This document shows, in pieces, positions 56,051-62,566 of a stretch of DNA of 64,000 bases. This DNA comes from Nocardioides sp. YR527 (GTDB taxonomy: Bacteria > Actinomycetota > Actinomycetes > Propionibacteriales > Nocardioidaceae), in NCBI RefSeq assembly GCF_900101045.1, contig NZ_FNFN01000008.1, positions 1 to 64,000 of the forward strand. Reading direction: 5' to 3'. Made by a program: the position numbers and the translations under genes. The stretch's first letter is position 1, and each line of letters opens with the position of its first letter. Under the pieces are notes generated by a model. It saw only the letters and a program-made list of their open reading frames with translations, made no database searches and was not told where the DNA came from.

Positions 56051-56494
56051 ATGATCGGGCACGCGACGTACCAGGAGCTGATCCATCAGCTCAGCGAGGT
56101 CGGAGCCGTACGGAAGGGCCTCGTCCGCAGGCTTCCGCCCGAGCTGACGGCCGGCTCCGCGGGGGTCCTGACGATGCTGCGCCAGCACGGCGACATGACC
56201 ATGAGCGAGCTCACCGAGCTGCTCGCCGTCGACATCTCGGTGACCAGCCGGCATGTGGCGTGCGTCGCCGACCAGGGCTGGATCGAGCGCTCCCCCAACC
56301 CGACCGACGGGCGCTCCCGCATCCTCTGCCTCACCGACGCCGGGCGCGATCTGCTCGACAGCGCCTCCCAACAGCTCGCCGACCTCATCGCAGACCGGCT
56401 CAGCGGCTGGGACGAGCGGGACGTGCACGAGCTCGTCCGGCTCGTCACCAAGCTCCGCGACAGCCTCGGCCACTGCAGCACCTCAAGCAACTAG
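56051..56494 (+). CDS. MarR-family transcriptional regulator
   Basis: This 147-residue winged-helix regulator has a DNA-recognition helix near 60-80 (Ser-Val-Thr-Ser-Arg-His-Val-Ala) and the family wing Asp-Gly-Arg-Ser-Arg near 92-96. It most likely represses the efflux gene located 19 bases downstream and is released by a lipophilic ligand. ATG 56051 or the ATG three bases earlier may be used; the ribosome binding site is close. A palindromic operator lies in the leader. Confidence 0.9.
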   Translation: MIGHATYQELIHQLSEVGAVRKGLVRRLPPELTAGSAGVLTMLRQHGDMTMSELTELLAVDISVTSRHVACVADQGWIERSPNPTDGRSRILCLTDAGRDLLDSASQQLADLIADRLSGWDERDVHELVRLVTKLRDSLGHCSTSSN

Positions 56495-56513
56495 ACCACC
56501 AGAAAGGAAGTCC

Positions 56514-58964
56514 ATGGCAACGACGACAGCCGAACGGACTCACGCCGGTCCACCGGGAGGCCCGTCCGAGGGCTCGCCCACCTCGCACGGTGAGATGTCT
56601 CACCGCGAGATCATGGAGGCGCTCTCGGGCCTGCTGCTCGGCATGTTCGTGGCGATGATCTCCTCCACGATCGTCTCCAACGCCCTGCCCGAGATCATCG
56701 CCGACATCGGCGGCGGGCAGTCGGCCTACACCTGGGTGGTCACCGCCTCCCTGCTCACCATGACGGCCACCACCCCGCTGTGGGGCAAGATGGCCGACCT
56801 GTTCAGCAAGAAGCTGCTCATGCAGCTCGCACTGGTCCTCTTCGTAGCGGCCTCGGCCGTCGCCGGCCTGGCCCAGAACCCGGGTGAGCTCATCGCCGCG
56901 CGGGCCATCCAGGGCATCGGCATGGGCGGTCTGACCGCTCTCGCCCAGATCATCATGGCGGCGATGATCTCGCCGCGTGAGCGTGGCCGCTACTCGGGCT
57001 ACCTCGGTGCCGTCTTCGCCGTCGCCACCGTCGGCGGCCCGCTGATCGGCGGCGTCATCACCGACGCCGACTCGCTCGGCTGGCGCTGGTGCTTCTACGT
57101 CGGCATCCCGTTCGCGGTCCTCGCCTTCATCGTGCTGCAGAAGACCCTGCACCTTCCGGTCGTCCGCCGGGACAACGTGAAGGTCGACTGGGCCGGTGCG
57201 TTCTTCATGGCGGCCGGCGTCTGCCTGCTGCTCGTCTGGGTCACCTTCGCCGGTGACAAGTACGACTGGGCCTCCTGGGAGACCGCGGCCATGGTCGGCG
57301 GCTCCGTGCTGCTCCTGCTGATCTTCGTTCTCGTCGAGTCGAAGGCCGCCGAGCCGATCATCCCGCTGCGGCTCTTCGCCAACCGCACGATCACGCTCTC
57401 CTCGCTCGCCTCGCTCTTCGTCGGCGTGGCGATGTTCGCCGGCACGATCTTCTTCAGCCAGTACTTCCAGCTGGCCCGCGGCGAGTCGCCGACGATGGCC
57501 GGCGTGATGACGATCCCGATGATCGCCGGACTGTTCCTCTCCTCGACCATCTCCGGCCAGATCATCACCCGCACGGGGAGGTGGAAGGCCTGGCTCGTCG
57601 TCGGCGCCGTCCTCATCGTCGGCGGGCTCGGGCTGCTCGGCACGATCCGCTACGACACCGAGTACTGGCACGTCGCCGTCTTCATGGCGATCCTCGGCCT
57701 CGGCGTCGGCATGACGATGCAGAACCTGGTCCTCTCCACGCAGAACCAGGTCGCGCCCGCCGACCTCGGCGCGGCCAGCTCGATGGTCACCTTCTTCCGC
57801 AGCCTCGGTGGCGCGATGGGCGTCTCCGCGCTCGGCGCGCTGATGGCCCACCGGGTCGCCGACTACGTCCAGGACGGCCTGGCCGACCTCGGACCGCGCT
57901 ACGCCGCGCTGGCCCAGGGCACCTCGGGCGAGATCCCGGACATCGACAAGATCCCCGAGCCGCTGCGGTCGGTGCTGGAGAGTGCGTACGGGCACGGCAT
58001 CGCCGACATCTTCATGATCGCCGCGGGGGCAGCCGTCATCGCGCTGGTGTTCGTGGTGTTCATCAAGGAGGTCCCGCTGAAGACCAAGGGCGGACTCGCC
58101 CAAGCTGCCGCGGAGGCTGCCGAGGTCGACCGCCCCGCAGCGGTCGCCGAGGCCGTCGCCGGGGTGCCCGAGCAGCACGCCGACGCCCCCGCGCCGGTCG
58201 CCAACGGGATCGCGCTGCACGGCTTCGTCCGCGGCTCCGGAAGCATCCCGATCCCGCACGCCGCGGTCACGCTGATCTCGCTCGCCGGGCGCCAGCTCGG
58301 CCGCTCGGTCGCCCACGCCGACGGCTCCTACGCGGTCGACGCGCCGGGGACGGGGACGTACGTGCTGATCGCCTCGGCCGACGGCTTCCAGCCGCAGGCC
58401 TCCACGGTGGTCGTGGGCGGTGAGCCGGTGGCGTACGACCTCCTGCTCAGCGGCACCACGGGCCTCAAGGGCATCGTGCGTGGCGGCGAGGACGGCGCAC
58501 CGATCCAGGACGCGATGGTGATCGTGACCGACGTACGCGGCGACCTGCTCTCCACCGGCACGACCCTCGCAGACGGCACCTTCTTCATCGACGAACTGGT
58601 CCCGGGAACGGCGACGGTGGCGGTGAACGCCGAGGGCTACCGCCCGCGCGCGGTGCCGATCGAGATCGGCGCCACGGGTCTGACCCGGATCGAGGTGGAG
58701 ATGGTCACCGGCGCTCGCCTGACCGGTGTCGTCAAGGCGGCCTTCGGGCCCCTCGCCGACGCTCGGGTGACGCTCGTCGACGCGGCCGGCAACGTGGCCG
58801 GGACCGCGACGACGGGTGCTGACGGGGCGTACGCCTTCGCCGATCTGGACAGCGGTGACTACACGGTCCTGGCGACCAGCTACCCGCCGGCAGCCGGCGC
58901 CGTGAGCCTCACCGGTCACGGCGTGGACGGCCACGAGATCGTCCTCACCCACCCCGAGGACTGA
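56514..58964 (+). CDS. DHA2 (EmrB/QacA) efflux transporter fused to three carboxypeptidase-regulatory-like domains
   Basis: The first 530 residues of this 816-residue protein form a 14-helix drug:H+ antiporter, including the motif Arg-Ala-Ile-Gln-Gly-Ile-Gly near helix 4 and Leu-Gly-Trp-Arg-Trp-Cys-Phe near helix 6. After an Ala/Val-rich linker (about 530-560), three beta-sandwich repeats of about 80 residues follow, each with an Asp-Gly-x-(Y/F) motif typical of carboxypeptidase-regulatory-like (transthyretin-type) domains. An even helix number places this tail in the cytosol. The next gene begins with the same domain type. AAAGGAAG precedes ATG 56514. Confidence 0.9.
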   Translation: MATTTAERTHAGPPGGPSEGSPTSHGEMSHREIMEALSGLLLGMFVAMISSTIVSNALPEIIADIGGGQSAYTWVVTASLLTMTATTPLWGKMADLFSKKLLMQLALVLFVAASAVAGLAQNPGELIAARAIQGIGMGGLTALAQIIMAAMISPRERGRYSGYLGAVFAVATVGGPLIGGVITDADSLGWRWCFYVGIPFAVLAFIVLQKTLHLPVVRRDNVKVDWAGAFFMAAGVCLLLVWVTFAGDKYDWASWETAAMVGGSVLLLLIFVLVESKAAEPIIPLRLFANRTITLSSLASLFVGVAMFAGTIFFSQYFQLARGESPTMAGVMTIPMIAGLFLSSTISGQIITRTGRWKAWLVVGAVLIVGGLGLLGTIRYDTEYWHVAVFMAILGLGVGMTMQNLVLSTQNQVAPADLGAASSMVTFFRSLGGAMGVSALGALMAHRVADYVQDGLADLGPRYAALAQGTSGEIPDIDKIPEPLRSVLESAYGHGIADIFMIAAGAAVIALVFVVFIKEVPLKTKGGLAQAAAEAAEVDRPAAVAEAVAGVPEQHADAPAPVANGIALHGFVRGSGSIPIPHAAVTLISLAGRQLGRSVAHADGSYAVDAPGTGTYVLIASADGFQPQASTVVVGGEPVAYDLLLSGTTGLKGIVRGGEDGAPIQDAMVIVTDVRGDLLSTGTTLADGTFFIDELVPGTATVAVNAEGYRPRAVPIEIGATGLTRIEVEMVTGARLTGVVKAAFGPLADARVTLVDAAGNVAGTATTGADGAYAFADLDSGDYTVLATSYPPAAGAVSLTGHGVDGHEIVLTHPED

Positions 58965-58970
58965 TCCGCG

Positions 58971-59789
58971 ATGGCACTGACCGCACAGGTCCGCACCCGC
59001 GACGGCTGGGCCGTGGCGCACGCGGTCGTCACCCTCACCGACACGGCCGGCGGTCAGGTGCTGCGCGCCGAGGCCGACGAGGACGGTGTCGTCACCGACG
59101 ACACCGTCCTCGCCCCCGGGCCGTACGTCGCGATCGTCACCGCGATCGGCTGGTCCCCTGCCGCGGCGACCGCGATCGTCACGGCCTCGGGGAAGGCTGC
59201 GCTCGGCACCGTCACCCTGACCCGTCAGGGAGACACCTCGCTCCCGACCCCGGGCCCGTGGACGATCGACCCGGCCCACTCCACCGTCGGCGCGGTCGCC
59301 CAGCACTTGGGCATCTCCAGCGTGCGCGGCCGGTTCACCGAGTTCTCCGGTCTCGTCGAGATCGCTCCCGACCATCTGGAGAAGTCGCGCGTCGAGGCGG
59401 TCATCCGGGCCGCCTCGATCGACACCGGCAACCGGATGCGCGACGACCACCTCCGCAGCGGTGACTTCCTCGATGTCGAGGCGTTCCCCGAGATCGTCTA
59501 CCGCTCCACCGGCCTCACCCCGGCCGGATCGGACCGCTGGACCGTCCACGGGGAGCTCTCGATGCACGGGCAGACCCGCGCCATCGACCTCGACGTCGCC
59601 TACCTCGGCACCGGCCCGGACGCCTGGGGCGGCACCCGGGCGGCCTTCCGCGCCACCGCTCAGCTGCGCCGGGAGGACTTCGCGATGAACTACAACCAGG
59701 CCGTCTCCGCCGGCATCGCCGCCATCGGCACCACCCTCAAGGTGGAGCTGGACATCCAGGCCGTCCAGGGCGACTCGCTCCCAACCTGA
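58971..59789 (+). CDS. YceI-family protein with N-terminal carboxypeptidase-regulatory-like domain
   Basis: The first 85 residues of this 272-residue protein form one regulatory-like beta-sandwich (Asp-Gly near 40). Residues 92-265 are a YceI lipocalin-like barrel: Trp-Thr-Ile-Asp-Pro-Ala-His-Ser near 96-103, Phe-Pro-Glu-Ile near 172 and a C-terminal Gly-Thr-Thr-Leu-Lys-Val. YceI proteins bind polyprenoid or other lipophilic molecules. No signal peptide is seen, so it should be cytosolic, unlike Gram-negative YceI. It lies six bases after the efflux pump gene and is the last gene of the operon. Confidence 0.9.
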   Translation: MALTAQVRTRDGWAVAHAVVTLTDTAGGQVLRAEADEDGVVTDDTVLAPGPYVAIVTAIGWSPAAATAIVTASGKAALGTVTLTRQGDTSLPTPGPWTIDPAHSTVGAVAQHLGISSVRGRFTEFSGLVEIAPDHLEKSRVEAVIRAASIDTGNRMRDDHLRSGDFLDVEAFPEIVYRSTGLTPAGSDRWTVHGELSMHGQTRAIDLDVAYLGTGPDAWGGTRAAFRATAQLRREDFAMNYNQAVSAGIAAIGTTLKVELDIQAVQGDSLPT

Positions 59790-59883
59790 GCCGAGACGTC
59801 AGCTGCGTCGGCCGAGTTGGCACCGGAATGCCATCTCGGCCGACGTACGCGACGTCTCGGCCGACGGGGGTGACGCCTCGGCA
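59790..59883. repeat. TCGGCCGA palindromic repeat cluster, locus B
   Basis: Direct units (CCGAGACGTCA at 59791, TCGGCCGAG near 59808) and inverted units (CTCGGCCGACG near 59835, GACGTCTCGGCCGAC near 59851, TGACGCCTCGG near 59871) form a long imperfect hairpin. It sits directly after the yceI stop. It is the same family as the cluster at 41872-41985. Confidence 0.8.
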
Positions 59884-59924
59884 GGCTGGTCACCGTCCGA
59901 CTGAGACTCTGCGAATATGAGTGC

Positions 59925-60815
59925 ATGGAGCTGCGCCATCTTCGCTACTTCGTCGCCGTCGCCGAGGAGCGCCACTTCGGCCGGGCGGCGCAGCGGCTCC
60001 ACATGGCGCAGCCGCCGCTGTCGCAGCAGATCCGCCAGCTCGAGGCCGAGCTCGGGCTGACCCTGCTCACCCGGACCACGCGACGGGTCGACCTGACCCC
60101 GGCCGGTGCTGCGTACCTGGAACGGGCGCGGGAGATCCTCGGTGCCGTGGAGGCAGCCGCCCACGAGGCCGCGAGCATCGCCTCGGGGCGGCGTGGACGG
60201 CTGCTGATCGGGTGCGTCGGGTCGGCGACGTACTCGCTGCTCCCGGAGCTCGCCCGCACCCTGCGCACCGAGCTGCCCGAGGTGGAGTTCGGGTTCCGGG
60301 GCGAGATGCTCTCGCCGGACCAGGCCGCGGCACTCACCGACGGGACCCTCGACCTCGGCCTGCTCCGGCCCCTGCCCACGGGCAACTCCGGCCTCTCGAT
60401 CACCCACCTGCGCCAGGAGGACCTGCTGGTGGCGATGCCGAAGGACCACCGGTTCGCCGGCCGTCGCCGCGTACGCATCCCCGACCTCGACGGCGAAGGC
60501 CTGGTCATCCACGCCGGGAGCGGCCGCTCGGCGATGAACGCGATGATCCAGGAGCTCTTCGACTCCGCCTGGATCCGCAGCCACATCACCCACGAGGTCG
60601 CCGAGACCTCCACCCTGGTCACCTTCGTGGCCGCCGGCCTCGGCGTCGCCATCGTCCCCGAACCCACCGCGGCCCTCGCCGTCCCGGGCGTGGTCTACGT
60701 GCCACTCTCGGGAACCCCCGGCGTCGAGCTCGTCGCCGCCACCCGTGCCGGCGACGAGAGCCCCCTGCTCACTCGCGCGCTGGCCATCCTGCGGGGCCTC
60801 AGCGTCGCCGCCTAG
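59925..60815 (+). CDS. LysR-family transcriptional regulator
   Basis: This 296-residue LysR regulator has the N-terminal helix-turn-helix (about 1-62: Leu-Arg-His-Leu-Arg-Tyr-Phe, His-Met-Ala-Gln-Pro-Pro-Leu-Ser-Gln-Gln-Ile) and a C-terminal ligand-binding fold. It resembles the BenM/CatM branch, which often responds to aromatic catabolites. No divergent target gene is adjacent, so the regulated gene is unknown. It converges with the AraC regulator and both share one CTAG as stop codons. Confidence 0.92.
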   Translation: MELRHLRYFVAVAEERHFGRAAQRLHMAQPPLSQQIRQLEAELGLTLLTRTTRRVDLTPAGAAYLERAREILGAVEAAAHEAASIASGRRGRLLIGCVGSATYSLLPELARTLRTELPEVEFGFRGEMLSPDQAAALTDGTLDLGLLRPLPTGNSGLSITHLRQEDLLVAMPKDHRFAGRRRVRIPDLDGEGLVIHAGSGRSAMNAMIQELFDSAWIRSHITHEVAETSTLVTFVAAGLGVAIVPEPTAALAVPGVVYVPLSGTPGVELVAATRAGDESPLLTRALAILRGLSVAA

Positions 60816-61756
60816 CGGCAGCGCAGGGTCTGCGAAGGGGCTACGCCGTAGGTCTGGCGGTAGGCGGCGGCGAAGCGGCCGAGGTGGGTGAAACCCCAGC
60901 GGTAGGCGACCTCGGCGACCGTGTCGCCGCGGCTGGCGAGGAGGTCGGCGTGGACGCGTTCGAGGCGGATCTCCTGCAGTTTCTGCGTCGGTGTGCGGCC
61001 CAGATATCTCTGAAATCCCTGCTGGAGGCGGCGGATGCCGACGTCGGCCTCGCGGGCGAGATCGGAGACGGCCCATTCGCGCGCCGGGTCGGCCTCCATG
61101 GCCTCGACGACGCGGGAGACGATGCGGGGCCGGACGGAGCCGACGGCGGGCTCCTCGGGGAAGCAGGCGGCGACGAAGGCGGCGGTCAGCGTGCCGGCCA
61201 GCCGGCGACGCACCCGCTCGTCACCGACCAGCGCAGGGTTGCGCATGGCCTCGGTGCCGAGCGAGCCGAGCAGGCCGATCCAGGCGCGGGCGCCGTCGGC
61301 GCGCAGGTCGAGCTGGGCGGGCAGCCGGTCGGTGTGCAGGCCGACCAGGGCCGCGACCTCCTCGACCAGGTAGTCACGGTCGACCCGCATCCCGACGATG
61401 GAGCAGTCGGCCGACCAGCGGGTCATCTTGGTCGGCCGGTCGGGAGGGCACACCGTTGCCTGCCCGTCGAGCGAGAGCACATGGGCGCCACCGACGTTGG
61501 CCTCGAGCACACCGCTGCGCGGGACGTTGACCGCCCAGGCACCGGGGTGGTCCGACTCCACCGACACCTCCGCGCCCCAGCCGATCCGGGTCAGCCGCAC
61601 CGGCCCGAGGTCGACGGCACGCAGCTCGGCGGGGCGGGCGGGCCGGCCGCGCATGGTCAGGGCATGCGGGAAGTAGGCCCGGGAGACCTCGTCGGAGAAG
61701 GTCTCCATGTCGCCGGACGACCCGGACGACGCGGTGAGAGTGCCGGTCACGCTCAT
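60812..61756 (-). CDS. AraC-family transcriptional regulator
   Basis: This 314-residue regulator has an N-terminal AraC_binding_2-type sensor (about 20-190) and two C-terminal helix-turn-helix motifs (about 225-310), the second with Gly-Phe-Thr-His-Leu-Gly-Arg-Phe-Ala-Ala-Ala-Tyr-Arg. It is divergent from the flavin reductase/phenol hydroxylase genes 200 bases away. This is the same arrangement as the PheR-type activators of Rhodococcus phenol hydroxylase, and it probably activates them. ATG 61756 follows GGGGGTGG. Confidence 0.9.
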   Translation of the reverse strand: MSVTGTLTASSGSSGDMETFSDEVSRAYFPHALTMRGRPARPAELRAVDLGPVRLTRIGWGAEVSVESDHPGAWAVNVPRSGVLEANVGGAHVLSLDGQATVCPPDRPTKMTRWSADCSIVGMRVDRDYLVEEVAALVGLHTDRLPAQLDLRADGARAWIGLLGSLGTEAMRNPALVGDERVRRRLAGTLTAAFVAACFPEEPAVGSVRPRIVSRVVEAMEADPAREWAVSDLAREADVGIRRLQQGFQRYLGRTPTQKLQEIRLERVHADLLASRGDTVAEVAYRWGFTHLGRFAAAYRQTYGVAPSQTLRCR

Positions 61757-61956
61757 CTGCCACCCCCTAGTGACGTCCTTCACAGTAACAGCGCATCCGC
61801 CCGTCGCCGAGAGCGTCCGGAAACGATCTGAAACCGGGTGCGCATTCCGGACAACCCCTTCGCCGAGCGGATCGCCGCCCGCACGATCCGGATCTAGCGT
61901 CGTCCTCCAACGTGACCGCCGCCACACATCCGCGGCCCCGACGAAGGAGGAGCTCC

Positions 61957-62532
61957 ATGGACCCACGCACCCTGCGGTCGACCTTCGGCCGCTTCGCGAC
62001 CGGCGTCACCGTGATCACCTGCCGCACCCCCGACGGGGCGCACCACGGTGCCACGGTGACGGCCTTCACGCCGATCTCGCTCGACCCTCCGCTGGTGCAG
62101 GTCGCCCTGACGCGTACGTCCAAGGCGGCTGCCTACCTCGAGGGCGCCGCCTTTGCGGTCAACATCCTGGCCACCGACCAGAGCGACGTCGCCATGCACT
62201 TCGCCGGCCGCCCCGGCAGCGACCCGCTCCCCTGGCGCGAGGGCGCGACGGCGCCGCGGCTGGGCGGGACGGCCGCGACGCTGGTGTGCCGCCCGTGGCG
62301 TGCCGACGACGGCGGGGACCATCTGCTCTTCCTCGGTGAGGTCGTCGAGGTGATCACCACCGACCGCAAGCCGCTGCTCTTCCACGACAGCGCCTTCCAC
62401 CAGATCGGCAATCCCTCCTCGGAGGTCGTCTGGCTCGGCTGCCAGGACGACCCGAACACCGGCTGGTTCGACGCCACCGCGTCGTTCACCGCCATCGAGG
62501 CCCCCGCGATCCCGCGATCCACCCACTACTGA
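61957..62532 (+). CDS. Flavin reductase, small component of a two-component monooxygenase
   Basis: This 191-residue FMN-binding split-barrel reductase of the HpaC/PheA2 family has Phe-Ala-Thr-Gly-Val-Thr-Val-Ile-Thr near 12-20, Ala-Phe-x-Pro-Ile-Ser-Leu-Asp-Pro-Pro near 37-46 and Phe-Ala-Val-Asn-Ile-Leu near 69-74. It supplies FADH2 to the large oxygenase component encoded 34 bases downstream. AAGGAGGAG precedes ATG 61957. The N-terminal half is conventional, while the C-terminal extension of some 25 residues is slightly longer than in HpaC. Confidence 0.9.
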   Translation: MDPRTLRSTFGRFATGVTVITCRTPDGAHHGATVTAFTPISLDPPLVQVALTRTSKAAAYLEGAAFAVNILATDQSDVAMHFAGRPGSDPLPWREGATAPRLGGTAATLVCRPWRADDGGDHLLFLGEVVEVITTDRKPLLFHDSAFHQIGNPSSEVVWLGCQDDPNTGWFDATASFTAIEAPAIPRSTHY

Positions 62533-62566
62533 CGCCAGCCAACTACAACCAGTCCAAGGAGACACG

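Noticed and set aside
56445..59567. A 1040-codon minus-strand open frame over the efflux/YceI operon
   Set aside because: Its composition is dominated by Asp/Arg/Gly/His, typical of antisense noise. There is no start signal, and it covers a well-supported operon on the other strand.
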